Positions 25,833-34,589 of a stretch of DNA of 64,000 nucleotides are shown piece by piece. A program made the translations under genes and the position numbers. The notes beneath the pieces are model-generated. The model worked only from the letters and a program-made list of their open reading frames with translations. It made no database searches and was not told the origin of the DNA. Position 1 is the stretch's first letter. Each line of letters opens with the position of its first letter. Origin of the DNA: Cryptosporangium arvum DSM 44712 (GTDB lineage Bacteria > Actinomycetota > Actinomycetes > Mycobacteriales > Cryptosporangiaceae); assembly GCF_000585375.1 (NCBI RefSeq), contig NZ_KK073874.1, forward strand, positions 1,426,001-1,490,000. Direction: 5' to 3'.

Positions 25833-26429
25833 ATGCCGTTCTCGTCGGCGCCGGTGCCGAGCGGGGGAGGGTTGGACGAGCAGGTCTATTCACGCTTGCT
25901 ACGTGACCGAATCGTTTTTCTGGGCAGCGAGGTGAACGATTCGGTAGCGAATGCCATTTGCGCACAGCTCTTGTTGCTGAACGCGGAAGATCCGGAGCGG
26001 GACATCTGGCTGTACATCAATTCGCCGGGCGGATCGGTGACCGCCGGAATGGGGATCTACGACACGATGCAGTGGGTCAGTAACGACGTCAGCACGGTGG
26101 CACTGGGTTTCGCCGCCTCGATGGGGCAGTTCCTGCTCTGCGCCGGGACGCGGGGCAAGCGGTATGCGCTGCCGCACTCACGGATCGTGATGCACCAGCC
26201 GCACGGAGGATTCGGCGGTACGGAGACCGAGATCCGCATCCAGGCCGAGCAGATGCTGCACACGAAGAAGACGATGGCGGAGTTGATCGCGCAGCACACG
26301 GGACAGCCGCTGGAGCGGATCGAGGAGGACTCGGACCGGGACCGCTGGTTCACGGCGCCGGAGGCGCAGGAGTACGGGTTCGTGGACCAGGTGGTCCGCA
26401 CGCTGACACCGGCCGGTGTGCCGGGGTGA
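25833..26429 (+). CDS. clpP: ATP-dependent Clp protease proteolytic subunit
   Basis: 198-residue serine protease subunit forming the ClpP chamber. All catalytic parts are visible: Ser in [11 protein letters not shown], His in [12 protein letters not shown] and Asp in [28 protein letters not shown] is the standard strand/helix. ATG 25833 gives a normal-length protein; an in-frame ATG at 25734 would add 33 residues of low-complexity sequence. It stands alone, with no second clpP and no clpX beside it, so it is likely an additional paralogue like Streptomyces clpP3/clpP4. The stop lies inside a short 30-bp tandem repeat, and a larger repeat array follows. Confidence 0.9.
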   Translation: MPFSSAPVPSGGGLDEQVYSRLLRDRIVFLGSEVNDSVANAICAQLLLLNAEDPERDIWLYINSPGGSVTAGMGIYDTMQWVSNDVSTVALGFAASMGQFLLCAGTRGKRYALPHSRIVMHQPHGGFGGTETEIRIQAEQMLHTKKTMAELIAQHTGQPLERIEEDSDRDRWFTAPEAQEYGFVDQVVRTLTPAGVPG

Positions 26430-26503
26430 GGGCGGACGTCGGCAGGCGTGGCGGGGTGAGGGCGATGTCGGCGGGTGTGGCGGGGTGAGATCGGGGCGTC
26501 GGC
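26415..26503. repeat. Three ~30-bp tandem repeats spanning the clpP stop codon
   Basis: Imperfect copies begin near 26415, 26445 and 26474, each with a G(G/C)CGGGGTGAG core followed by a G-rich segment ending in GTCGGC. The first copy contains the clpP stop codon (GGGGTGA), so the repeat looks like local duplication of the 3' end of clpP. Confidence 0.6.
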
Positions 26504-26700
26504 TGAGCGCGTGTCGCGGTGATCGTGGGTCGGGCTGGGTGCTGTAGTGCGGTCGTGCGCATGGTGCGGTTGTGCGCGGCGGGGAGTCGGTGTCGCGGTG
26601 CGGGTGCTGCATGCGGGCGCGGCGATGTTCGGGCGGCGCGGTGGTGCATCGCTCCCGGCGCGGTGACACCGTGCAACGCGGCGCGCCTGGACAGCGATTT

Positions 26701-27025
26701 TGCGCCGCGTGGTGCATGGCTGTGTTGCGCCGCGTGGTGCATGGCTGTGTTGTGCCGCGTGGTGCATGGCTGTGTTGCGCCGCGTGGTGCACGGCTGTGT
26801 TGTGCCGCGTGGTGCATGGCTGTGTTGTGCCGCGTGGTGCATGGCTGTGTTGCGTCGCGTGGTGCATGGCTGTGTTGCGCCGCGTGGTGCACGGCTGTGT
26901 TGCGCCGCGTGGTGCACGGCTGTGTTGCGCCGCGTGGTGCACGGCTGTGTTGCGCCGCGTGGTGCACGGCTGTGTTGCGCCGCGTGGTGCACGGCCGCGG
27001 CGCGTCGCGTGGCGCACGGCCGCAC
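26701..27025. repeat. 25-bp minisatellite, 12 copies plus one degenerate
   Basis: Units of exactly 25 bp start at 26701 and every 25 bases to 26976; a thirteenth at 27001 is degenerate. Each holds TGCGCCGCGTGGTGCA or a close variant, followed by (C/T)GGCTGTGT. Because 25 is not a multiple of three and the unit lacks stops in all phases, all six reading frames are open across the array. This gives misleading His/Arg-rich or Cys/Trp-rich ORFs in both directions. I regard it as non-coding. Confidence 0.92.
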
Positions 27026-27073
27026 GGCCGCGCGGCTGATGGGGCCGTGGCCGTGCGGCGAGGGCGCGGGGGG

Positions 27074-27247
27074 CTACGCGGCGGTGCCTCGGCGGGGGGA
27101 GGTGCCGGCGGTGTGGCAGCGCGGGGTGGTGGGTGGGTGATTCGCGGCCTGCTGGTGGGTCGCGGCGTCGGCCAGCAAGCGGATCCGGAGCAGATCGAGC
27201 GCGCGGCCGACCGCGTCGCCGGTCTCGCCGGACAGGGGCGGAATCAT
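27074..27247 (-). CDS. Possible 57-residue small protein (weak)
   Basis: ATG 27247 opens a frame beginning MIPPLSGETGDAVGRALDLL, an amphipathic start, ending in a His/Pro/Arg-rich tail. No family is recognised and the ribosome site is poor (AGGACG, about 15 bases upstream). A perfect TCTAC/GTAGA inverted repeat lies just upstream of the start, which is the main reason to list it. It could equally be non-coding. Confidence 0.25.
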   Translation of the reverse strand: MIPPLSGETGDAVGRALDLLRIRLLADAATHQQAANHPPTTPRCHTAGTSPRRGTAA

Positions 27248-27255
27248 GGGCAAAT

Positions 27256-27270
27256 TCTACGTCCTGTAGA
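27256..27270. promoter_or_regulatory. Inverted repeat TCTAC-GTCCT-GTAGA
   Basis: Perfect 5-bp arms in a locally AT-richer stretch, nine bases upstream of the small minus-strand ORF. Possible operator; the binder is unknown. Confidence 0.3.
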
Positions 27271-27425
27271 CGACAAAATCCACGCACTGACTGGGGCGCC
27301 AGCGCCTTCCGTGAAGTGTCGTTACTCCGTGAGCCAGTAGCAATGACACGAGGCGGTTTTCTCGTGAAGTGAACACTGTGAACGTGCGCACCCGGTCGCA
27401 TTTCGGGACATCGCGAAAGCCTGTA

Positions 27426-27457
27426 CGGAAGCAATGAACTCTGGTTCACTGCTTCCG
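27426..27457. promoter_or_regulatory. TetR operator overlapping the tetR start codon
   Basis: CGGAAGCAATGAAC (27426-27439), TCTG, GTTCACTGCTTCCG (27444-27457): 13 of 14 positions pair. The last base is the first base of the tetR GTG, so repressor binding would block the gene's own expression. No ribosome site precedes the GTG, which suggests a leaderless transcript. Confidence 0.7.
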
Positions 27458-28095
27458 TGCCGTACCGCCAGCCTCCGCGGGTCGCGCACCGTCGAGCGGC
27501 GGTGCGAGAACGGCTCGTGGCCGAGGCGACGAGCATCATCGCGGTACAGGGGTGGTCCGGCGCCACGGTCGCCGCAGTGGCCACCGCGACCGGCATCTCG
27601 ACCGGCGCCGTGTACCAGCATTTCCCGAACAAGGGCGCGCTGGCCGCCGAGGTGTTCCGGCGCGCCACCCAGCGGGAGCTCGAGGTGCTCGCGACCGTGC
27701 TCACCGCGGCCGAGCCGGTGTCCACCGCCGAGCGGCTCGCGCAGGGCGTCGGGCTGTTCGCGCAGCGGGCCATTCTCGGGCGGCAGCTGGCGTACGCGCT
27801 CATCGCCGAACCCGCCGATCCGCCGGTGCTGATCGAGCGGCTGACGTACCGGCGGCGGTACAACGACGTGTTCGCGGCGCTCATCGCCGAAGGGGTCGGC
27901 AAGGGCGAGATGGTGCCGCAGGACGCCGCGGTCACCGCCGCGGCGCTCACCGGCGGCGTCGCAGAAGTACTGATCGGCCAGCTCTCCGAACCGGTGGACG
28001 GGCCCGGCGCCCGCTCGCTGGTGTCGGAGCTCACCGCGCTGGCGCTCCGGTGCGCCGGCGTGCACGTCCGGGAGGCGACATGTCCGAGGCTGTGA
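27457..28095 (+). CDS. TetR-family repressor
   Basis: 212-residue regulator. The N-terminal helix-turn-helix is at about residues 15-62: RLVAEATSIIAVQGWSGATV then GISTGAVYQHFPNKGALAAE, the standard TetR recognition helix. The ligand domain is all-helical and unassigned. It is followed by an acyl-CoA dehydrogenase gene that overlaps its end by 16 bases, so the effector may be an acyl-CoA. The GTG at 27457 coincides with the edge of a near-perfect operator palindrome, strongly suggesting autoregulation of the operon. Confidence 0.92.
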   Translation: MPYRQPPRVAHRRAAVRERLVAEATSIIAVQGWSGATVAAVATATGISTGAVYQHFPNKGALAAEVFRRATQRELEVLATVLTAAEPVSTAERLAQGVGLFAQRAILGRQLAYALIAEPADPPVLIERLTYRRRYNDVFAALIAEGVGKGEMVPQDAAVTAAALTGGVAEVLIGQLSEPVDGPGARSLVSELTALALRCAGVHVREATCPRL

Positions 28096-29741
28096 CAGAT
28101 TCTTCGGTCTCCACCGCCACGCACGGCGTCACGAATCAACCGCCGCCGCTGGTCGGCCACGACGTCGCGGACGACGCGGCGCTGCTCGCGGGCGTGGTGC
28201 GTGAGGGCGCGTCCTGGTTCCTCCCGGAGCTGCACGAGCTCGGTGTCTGGGCGAGCAGCGCGGAGGCCCAGACCTGGGCCGACGAAGCGAACCGGTACGA
28301 GCCCGTCCTGCGCACCCACGACCGGTACGGCCACCGCGTCGACGAGGTCGAGTTCCACCCCTCCTGGCACCGGCTGATGGAGGTGTCGGTCGGCGCCGGC
28401 CTCGGCGCCACGCCCTGGGCCGACGATCGGGTCGGTGCGCACGTCGCGCGGGCCGCGGGTGTGTTCGTCGCCGGTCAGGTGGAGGCGGGGCACCTCTGCC
28501 CGCTGGTGATGACCTATGCGGCCGTACCCGCGCTGCGCGCCGCACCCGACCTGGCGGACGTGTACGAACCGCTGCTCGCGAGTCGGGTCTACGACTTCGG
28601 GCTGCGGGTGCCGACGACCAAGCGCGGGCTGCTCGCCGGCATGGGCATGACCGAGAAGCAGGGCGGTTCCGACGTCCGGTCGAACACGACGGTGGCCCGG
28701 GACGCCGGCGACGGAACCTGGCGTCTGCGCGGGCACAAGTGGTTCACCAGCGCGCCGATGAACGACGTCTTCCTGGTGCTGGCGCAGGCGCCGGGAGGCT
28801 TGTCGTGCTTCCTCGTGCCGCGGGTGCTGCCGGACGGCACCCGGAACACCTTCCGTATCCAACGGCTGAAGGACAAGCTCGGCAACCGCAGCAACGCCAG
28901 CTCCGAGCCGGAGTTCGACGACACGGTGGCCTGGCTGGTCGGCCCGGAAGGACGCGGTGTCCGGACGATCATCGAGATGGTGTCGTTGACGCGTCTGGAC
29001 AACGTCATCGGCTCGGCGGCGGGTATGCGTGCGGCGCTCGTGCAGGCCGTGCACCACACGCGGCACCGGGCGGCGTTCGGCCGGCTGCTGATCGACCAGC
29101 CCCTCATGGGCAACGTGCTCGCGGACCTCGCGCTGGAGTCGGAGGCCGCGACCACGCTGGCACTGCGTCTGGCCGGAGCGGTGGACCGGGCCCAGTTCGG
29201 GAACGACCAGGAGAAGGCGTTCGGACGGCTGGCCACCGCGATCGGCAAGTACTGGGTGTGCAAGCGTCAGCCGGCGTTCGTGGCCGAGGCGCTGGAGTGC
29301 CTCGGTGGCAACGGGTACGTCGAGGAGAGCGGAATGCCCCGGCTCTACCGGGAGGCGCCGCTCAACGGCATCTGGGAGGGCTCGGGCAACGTCAACGCCC
29401 TGGACGTCCTGCGGGCGCTGGGCCGTTCGCCGGAGGCGTTCGCGGCGTACTCGGAGGAGGTCGAGGGGTCGCTCGGGGCCGACAGCCGGTTGGACGCGGC
29501 GTGGACGTCGCTCCAGCGGGAGCTGGCCGACACCCACGAGTGGGAGTACCGCGCACGCCGGCTGGTCGAGCGGTTCGCGCTGGTGCTGCAAGGTGCGCTG
29601 CTGGTGCGTCACGCACCGGAGGACGTGGCGAGCGCGTTCTGTGGTTCGCGGCTCGGGGGCGAGAGCGGATACGCGTTCGGAACCTTGCCGCGCGGCACCG
29701 CGATCGACACCCTCCTGGACCGCGCCGCCCCGCCTCACTAG
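28080..29741 (+). CDS. AidB-like acyl-CoA dehydrogenase
   Basis: 553-residue FAD enzyme oxidising acyl-CoA, or an AidB-type relative. MGMTEKQGGSDVRSNTT carries the FAD/substrate loop with the extra Gly-Ser-Asp typical of AidB; GHKWFTSAPMNDVFLVLAQA and LTRLDNVIGSAAGMRAALVQ follow; CLGGNGYVEESGMPRLYREA and NGIWEGSGNVNALDVLRA are the C-terminal signature. It starts inside the tetR 3' end with GGGAGGCGAC as ribosome site, so it is cotranscribed and probably repressed by that TetR. The native substrate is unknown; AidB of E. coli is linked to alkylation damage. Confidence 0.92.
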   Translation: MSEAVTDSSVSTATHGVTNQPPPLVGHDVADDAALLAGVVREGASWFLPELHELGVWASSAEAQTWADEANRYEPVLRTHDRYGHRVDEVEFHPSWHRLMEVSVGAGLGATPWADDRVGAHVARAAGVFVAGQVEAGHLCPLVMTYAAVPALRAAPDLADVYEPLLASRVYDFGLRVPTTKRGLLAGMGMTEKQGGSDVRSNTTVARDAGDGTWRLRGHKWFTSAPMNDVFLVLAQAPGGLSCFLVPRVLPDGTRNTFRIQRLKDKLGNRSNASSEPEFDDTVAWLVGPEGRGVRTIIEMVSLTRLDNVIGSAAGMRAALVQAVHHTRHRAAFGRLLIDQPLMGNVLADLALESEAATTLALRLAGAVDRAQFGNDQEKAFGRLATAIGKYWVCKRQPAFVAEALECLGGNGYVEESGMPRLYREAPLNGIWEGSGNVNALDVLRALGRSPEAFAAYSEEVEGSLGADSRLDAAWTSLQRELADTHEWEYRARRLVERFALVLQGALLVRHAPEDVASAFCGSRLGGESGYAFGTLPRGTAIDTLLDRAAPPH

Positions 29742-29843
29742 CCCGCCGAAGCGCCGAATCAGACTTATCACCCTCATGTGACGCCCCGGAAACAGTGGCC
29801 GAGCACGCTTGCCCCAACCGCAAGCAACGCGGAGGTGAAGCGG

Positions 29844-30641
29844 GTGGGGAACAGCGGGGCCGAACGGCCGCCGGGAGGCTGGCTCGTGACCACGCCCGCG
29901 ACCGCGTCGACTCCGGCCGGCCCGAATGTGGTCGGTCCGGCCCCAGCCGGCCCGGACGTAGCCAGTCCGGCCCCAGCCGGCCCGGACGTAGCCGGCCCGC
30001 TCACATCGCCCGCGAAGGCGTCGGTGGCCGAACCGTCGGCGATCCAGGTGTTGACCCCCGCGGTGGTCCATGCCGCGCTGGTAGGCGGAACCGTGGTCGC
30101 CATCCGCCCGGCCCGGCCGCGCGACGCCGCGGCGGTGGCCGACCTGCACCGCCGATCGGCGCCCGCGTCGCTACGCGACCGGTACCCGGGCACACCACCC
30201 CCGGCGCTGACGGATCCGGAACAGTGCCTCGCGGCGGTGCCCGGTAGCTGCACGCTCGTGGCGTTCAACGGATTCCGGCTCGTCGGGATCGCCCAGATCA
30301 CCGGGCACGTCCCCGTCGCCGACTTCGGGGTTCTCGTGCGCGAGGACCACCGGCGTCGTGGACTCGGCGCGATCCTCGCCAAGCACGCGCTGCACGTCGC
30401 ATACGAGTTGGGACACCGTGAGGCGGTGTCGTTCGGCGGCCCGGAGAACCGGGCGCTCCGCGCGATGCTGCACCGACTCGGTCTGGAAGGACGGACGCGG
30501 TACACGGGGGACCTCCTCGTTACCCGAATTGCTTTGCCGTACGAACCCGAACCCGCGGATCCCGAGGCCTCCGATCGCACGGAGCCGGCCGTCCGCATGC
30601 CCTACCCGGTGATCAATCGCCGCCCGATCGCCACCGCCTGA
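29844..30641 (+). CDS. GNAT acetyltransferase with low-complexity N-terminus
   Basis: 265-residue protein. The first 80 residues are Pro/Ala/Gly-rich and contain a direct duplication of a PAPAGPDVA segment from a 28-bp repeat near 29941-29998. The GNAT domain spans about 85-235: VVAIRPARPRDAAAVADLHR, then FGVLVREDHRRRGLGAILAK with the acetyl-CoA Q/RxxGxG/A loop, and AVSFGGPENRALRAMLHRLG. The fold resembles the GNAT halves of Pat-type lysine acetyltransferases. GTG 29844 is chosen because GGAGGTG lies six bases upstream; GTG 29778 has no such site. The substrate is unknown. Confidence 0.8.
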   Translation: MGNSGAERPPGGWLVTTPATASTPAGPNVVGPAPAGPDVASPAPAGPDVAGPLTSPAKASVAEPSAIQVLTPAVVHAALVGGTVVAIRPARPRDAAAVADLHRRSAPASLRDRYPGTPPPALTDPEQCLAAVPGSCTLVAFNGFRLVGIAQITGHVPVADFGVLVREDHRRRGLGAILAKHALHVAYELGHREAVSFGGPENRALRAMLHRLGLEGRTRYTGDLLVTRIALPYEPEPADPEASDRTEPAVRMPYPVINRRPIATA

Positions 30642-30660
30642 TCCAGCGAAAACGCCCACC

Positions 30661-30720
30661 CGGGTCGGGCCGGAGCCCGGCCGACGGCAGCGCGTCGGCC
30701 GGGCCGGTCGGCCCGACCCG
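30661..30720. terminator. Nested bidirectional terminator between GNAT and ssb
   Basis: Outer arms CGGGTCGGGC (30661-30670) and GCCCGACCCG (30711-30720) pair perfectly and enclose inner arms CCCGGCCGAC (30676-30685) and GTCGGCCGGG (30694-30703). It lies between two convergent genes. Confidence 0.75.
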
Positions 30721-30751
30721 TGGGGCCGGCTTCGAGCCGGACCGACCGCTC

Positions 30752-31669
30752 TCAGGCCGGAACCGGAGCCGCTCCCCGACGACGAGCCGGCGGCCGGGGA
30801 GTCGGCACCGGCGCCGCTCCGCTCGCCGCCGACTTCTCCTTCCGCGCCCCGCCCGACTCCTCCGCCGGCGCTCCCGCGGCTCCACCGCTCGAGCCGGCTC
30901 CACCACTCGAGCCGGTCTCCGCGGCTCCGCCGCTAGAGCCGGTCTCCGCGGCTCCGCCGCTAGAGCCGGTCTCCGCGGCTCCACCACTCGAGCCGGTCTC
31001 CGCGGCTCCGCCGCTAGAGCCGGTCTCCGCGGCTCCGCCGCTAGAGCCGGTCTCCGCGGCTCCACCACTCGAGCCGGTCTCCGCGCCCCCGCTCTCGTCG
31101 CCACCCGAGACCGAGGACTCCGGGCGGACCGGGGAGGCGTTCTCGAACGCCTCCCCGGCGTCGACGTCCGGCTCGTCGAAAGCGTCGTCCGGCGAGCCCT
31201 CGGATGCCGCACCGTCGGCGGTGACCGCGCCGCTCGAGATGTGCGCGTCGATCGAGCTGCCGGTCGGCATGCGGTCGGGGCCCACGTCGTCGACGGTGAC
31301 CGCCCGGGTGGCGGACACCCGCTTGAAGTCGCCCCGGCCGCGGTTGAGGTCGAAGCCGATGGCGGTGGCTTCGATCTCGTAGGAGGCCCGCTTCCCGTCG
31401 ACCACCTCGTAGGTGCGGCTGAACAGGCGCCCGGTGACGATGACCGGGTCACCCTTGACCACACAGGCCGAGGTGTTCTCCGACAGCGCGCGCCAGCACG
31501 TCACCTTGAGGAAGAGCGAGTCGCCATCGGTCCAGCGGTTGGTCACCCGGTCGAACCGCCGGGCGGTGGAGGCCACTCGGAACGACGTGACGCTGACGCC
31601 GGATTCGAGGGTCCGTTTAGTCGGAGCGTCGACGACGTTCCCCACGATCGTGGTGATCGTCTCGTTCAT
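30752..31669 (-). CDS. ssb: Single-stranded DNA-binding protein paralogue with repeat tail
   Basis: 305-residue SSB. The OB-fold (about 1-115) starts NETITTIVGNVVDAPTKRTL and includes SLFLKVTCWRALSENTSACV and KGDPVIVTGRLFSRTYEV. After residue 150 comes an acidic linker and then about seven 9-residue repeats of A-E-T-G-S-S-G-G-A, then a basic Pro/Arg-rich end. The acidic DDxPF-type tip used by replicative SSBs to recruit partners is absent, so this is a secondary paralogue (SsbB-like in Streptomyces). It is not in the rpsF-ssb-rpsR operon. The ATG is at 31669. Confidence 0.9.
   Translation of the reverse strand: MNETITTIVGNVVDAPTKRTLESGVSVTSFRVASTARRFDRVTNRWTDGDSLFLKVTCWRALSENTSACVVKGDPVIVTGRLFSRTYEVVDGKRASYEIEATAIGFDLNRGRGDFKRVSATRAVTVDDVGPDRMPTGSSIDAHISSGAVTADGAASEGSPDDAFDEPDVDAGEAFENASPVRPESSVSGGDESGGAETGSSGGAAETGSSGGAAETGSSGGAAETGSSGGAAETGSSGGAAETGSSGGAAETGSSGGAGSSGGAAGAPAEESGGARKEKSAASGAAPVPTPRPPARRRGAAPVPA
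30909..31085. repeat. 27-bp in-frame tandem repeat inside ssb, AAB higher order
   Basis: Units start at 30909, 30936, 30963, 30990, 31017, 31044 and 31071 (last partial). Two variants, ending CCGCCGCTA or CCACCACTC, alternate A-A-B-A-A-B, so an 81-bp triplet was itself duplicated. Confidence 0.93.
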
Positions 31670-31853
31670 CTGGAGTTCCCTGCTTCCGCGAATGGTCTGC
31701 CCGGACACCCGGGCGCGGTCCCACGGTCCCCGCGCCACCCGCCCCGCGTCAGAGCCCTCGCCCGGCCCTGGGGACAACCGGCCCGGCTGTGGATATCCGC
31801 ACACGGAAGCCCGCCCTGCTATGGCCGCCCACCGGCGAACGTAGGCTCGAGCG

Positions 31854-32855
31854 GTGTCCGCCCCGTCCCGCTCCGACCTGCTCGCCACGGCCACCGGCCT
31901 CGCCCTCGGCGCACTGCTCGACCACGTCGTTCCCGACCCGCGTCGCGGCCACCCGGTCGCCGTCTTCGGCCGTTTCGCCGGAGCGCTCGAACGACGTCTC
32001 TACGCCCCGACCCGTGCGCGGGGAGCCCTCTTCGCGGCGCTGGCGGTGGGGGCTCCGGTGGTGGCCGGTGTCGCGGTCGACCGGCTCACCCGCCGGCGCC
32101 CGGTCCTCCGTGCCGCGGCCACGGCGGTCACCACCTGGGCGGTGGTCGGGGGTACGTCGCTGCGTCGCGAGGCGGCCGCGATGGACCGCCTGCTCGCCGC
32201 CGACGACCTGCCCGGAGCCCGCGCGCGCCTCTCCCACCTGTGCGGACGCGACCCGTCCGGTCTCGAGCCGCCGGCGGTTGCCCGCGCGGTCGTCGAATCG
32301 GTCGCGGAGAACACCGCGGACGCGGTCGTGGCCCCCTATTTCTGGGGCGCGGTAGCGGGTCTGCCCGGTCTGGTGGGGTATCGGGCGGCCAACACGCTCG
32401 ACGCGATGGTCGGGCATCGTTCGCCGCGTTACGCCGAGTTCGGCTGGGCATCCGCCCGCTTCGACGACCTGCTCAACCTCGCGCCGTCCCGGCTGACCGC
32501 CCTGCTCACCATCGGCGCGGCCCCGGCGGTCCGGCGCGACTCCGCCGCTGACGCCTGGCGCACCTGGCGGCGCGACGGCAACGCGCACCCCAGCCCCAAC
32601 GCCGGCCAGTGCGAAGCCGCCACCGCGGGCGCGCTGGGCATCCGGCTCGGCGGGCGCAACACCTACGGCGGAACCGTGGACGAGCGTCCCGTGCTCGGCG
32701 ACGGGCGGGCCGCGGAACCGGCCGACATCACTCCCGCCGCCCGTCTCTCCTTCCTCGTCGGGGCCACCGCCGCCGCCCTCGGCGCGATCGCGCTGTCCCT
32801 CCGCGCCGCGATGACATCGCGCTCCGGCCCGCGCCGCGCGAGGGCCACCGCGTGA
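31854..32855 (+). CDS. cobD: Adenosylcobinamide-phosphate synthase CobD/CbiB
   Basis: 333-residue membrane enzyme attaching aminopropanol (phosphate) to adenosylcobyric acid. Several hydrophobic helices flank the signatures [39 protein letters not shown] and [20 protein letters not shown], all diagnostic of CbiB/CobD. It begins with GTG and overlaps cobQ by four bases (GTGA). This two-gene unit lies about 14 kb from the main cob operon in the window and has no riboswitch immediately upstream. Confidence 0.95.
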   Translation: MSAPSRSDLLATATGLALGALLDHVVPDPRRGHPVAVFGRFAGALERRLYAPTRARGALFAALAVGAPVVAGVAVDRLTRRRPVLRAAATAVTTWAVVGGTSLRREAAAMDRLLAADDLPGARARLSHLCGRDPSGLEPPAVARAVVESVAENTADAVVAPYFWGAVAGLPGLVGYRAANTLDAMVGHRSPRYAEFGWASARFDDLLNLAPSRLTALLTIGAAPAVRRDSAADAWRTWRRDGNAHPSPNAGQCEAATAGALGIRLGGRNTYGGTVDERPVLGDGRAAEPADITPAARLSFLVGATAAALGAIALSLRAAMTSRSGPRRARATA

Positions 32856-34390
32856 AGGGTGCTCTGCTGGTCGCCGGGGCCACGTCCGATGCCGGTAAGA
32901 GCTTGCTCACCGCAGGCATCTGCCGATGGCTCGCTCGCCAGGGCGTCCGCGTAGCGCCTTTCAAAGCGCAGAACATGAGCAACAACGCGGTCGTGACGCC
33001 CGACGGCGGCGAGATCGGTCGGGCGCAGGCTCTTCAGGCCGAGGCGTGCGGGCTCGCTCCGAGTGTCCGGTTCAACCCGGTGCTCCTCAAGCCGGGCAGT
33101 GATCGCAGGTCGCACCTGGTCGTGCAGGGTCGCGCCGCCGGTGAGGTGAGCGCGATGTCCTATCGCGACGTCAAGCCCAGGCTCCTCGAGCTGGTGCTCG
33201 GTGCACTCGACGACCTGCGCCGCGACTTCGACGTCGTCATCTGCGAAGGAGCGGGAAGCCCGACGGAGATCAACCTCCGCGCGACCGACATCGCCAACAT
33301 GGGCCTGGCGCGCCCGGCGAACCTCCCGACGATCGTCGTGGGTGACATCGACCGCGGTGGGGTTTTCGCCTCGTTGTTCGGCACGCTGGCTCTGCTGAGC
33401 GAAGAGGATCAGCAGCTGGTCAGCGGTTTCGTCATCAACAAGTTCCGCGGTGACGCCCGCCTGCTCTCGCCGGGGATCGACCAGCTCACCGCGATCACCG
33501 GACGTCCGGTTCTCGGCACCCTTCCGTGGGTGGACGGTCTCTGGCTCGACGCCGAGGACTCGCTGTCGTACAGCCCCGACGGGGTGATCGGGCGCGGAGC
33601 ACCGCCGCTCGGTAGCTCCTGGCTGCGAATCGCCGTGCCGCGGCTGCCGCGGATGTCGAACGTCACGGATCTCGACGCGCTCGCGGCGGAGCCGGGCGTC
33701 CAGGTGCGCCTCGTACGGCATCCGGCCGCGCTTGCCGACGCCGATCTGGTGGTCGTCCCCGGCACCCGCGAGACCGTCGACGACCTGGCCTGGCTGCGCC
33801 GCACCGGTCTCGCCGACGCGATCGTCGCCCACCACGCCGCCGGCCGCCCGATCGTCGGCATCTGCGGAGGGTTCCAGATGCTCGCACGGACGATCGCGGA
33901 CGACGTCGAAAGTAAAAAAGGGACAGTCGACGGCCTGGGACTCGCACCGGTCGAAATCACCTTCGCGGCGGAGAAAACGCTCGGTCGGCCGACGGGGCGC
34001 AGCTCCGGTGAGGTCGTGACCGGGTATGAGATCCACCACGGCCAGGTGACCGATCGCGCGCCGAATGTGCCGGCCTGGATCACATCCGATTCCGGAGGCG
34101 CCGAGGGGGTCCGGTACACCGAGGGTGCTGGGGTGGTGTACGGCACGCACTGGCACGGGGCGCTGGAGTCCGACGGCTTCCGCAGGCGCCTGCTGGCCGA
34201 AATATCCGACCAACGGTCATTGGTCGGGTTCGTGGTTCCGCCCGATACTGCATATCAGCAGGTCAGAGCCGAGGCTTTGGACGCGCTGGCTAATCTCGTC
34301 GAGCGACACCTGGACACGAACGCACTGATCAGACTGATCGACGAGGGCGCCCCAGCCGGGCAGCCATTCATTTTGCCGGGAGCACCATGA
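32852..34390 (+). CDS. cobQ: Cobyric acid synthase
   Basis: About 512 residues. It amidates the b, d, e and g side chains of adenosylcobyrinic a,c-diamide using glutamine and [23 protein letters not shown] is the ATP-binding start and [14 protein letters not shown] the classic CobQ motif. The GATase domain has the Cys nucleophile in GICGGFQML and His in [13 protein letters not shown] 32852 overlaps the cobD stop. This enzyme acts directly before CobD in the pathway, which explains the coupling. Confidence 0.96.
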   Translation: MKGALLVAGATSDAGKSLLTAGICRWLARQGVRVAPFKAQNMSNNAVVTPDGGEIGRAQALQAEACGLAPSVRFNPVLLKPGSDRRSHLVVQGRAAGEVSAMSYRDVKPRLLELVLGALDDLRRDFDVVICEGAGSPTEINLRATDIANMGLARPANLPTIVVGDIDRGGVFASLFGTLALLSEEDQQLVSGFVINKFRGDARLLSPGIDQLTAITGRPVLGTLPWVDGLWLDAEDSLSYSPDGVIGRGAPPLGSSWLRIAVPRLPRMSNVTDLDALAAEPGVQVRLVRHPAALADADLVVVPGTRETVDDLAWLRRTGLADAIVAHHAAGRPIVGICGGFQMLARTIADDVESKKGTVDGLGLAPVEITFAAEKTLGRPTGRSSGEVVTGYEIHHGQVTDRAPNVPAWITSDSGGAEGVRYTEGAGVVYGTHWHGALESDGFRRRLLAEISDQRSLVGFVVPPDTAYQQVRAEALDALANLVERHLDTNALIRLIDEGAPAGQPFILPGAP

Positions 34391-34589
34391 TCACCACGAG
34401 TGTGGCAGGCTGCGAAAGCGGCCTTTAGCGGAACAGGTCGCCGGGTAACGACCCGAACACAGATGTCCGGGGCTACCAGCGGTCTTCCGGCGTACCTCGT
34501 CGGGTGACTCACGACCCGGATGCGGTGCGGCGCGACGACTGAACCGGGCGGATCGTCGGTGTCGAACCGATGTAGGAGGTTAGGACTTC

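Larger units (their letters stand above)
27026..27456. other. Region between the minisatellite and the tetR gene
   Basis: About 430 bases without a firmly supported gene. It contains a possible 57-residue ORF on the minus strand (27074-27247), an inverted repeat at 27256-27270 and the tetR operator at 27426-27457. The first part is extremely G-rich on the plus strand. Confidence 0.5.

Noticed and set aside
26701-27025. CRISPR array
   Set aside because: The units are contiguous with no unique spacers between repeats, and no cas genes are nearby.
26519-27340. Plus-strand Cys/Trp/Arg-rich open frames across the 25-bp repeat
   Set aside because: All three plus frames and all three minus frames are open there because the unit lacks stops in every phase; codon bias fits none of them.
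26178-30149. A 1323-residue minus-strand open frame rich in His, Arg and Thr
   Set aside because: It arises from the stop-free 25-bp array joined to the shadow of the dehydrogenase, tetR and clpP genes; no coding signature or ribosome site supports it.
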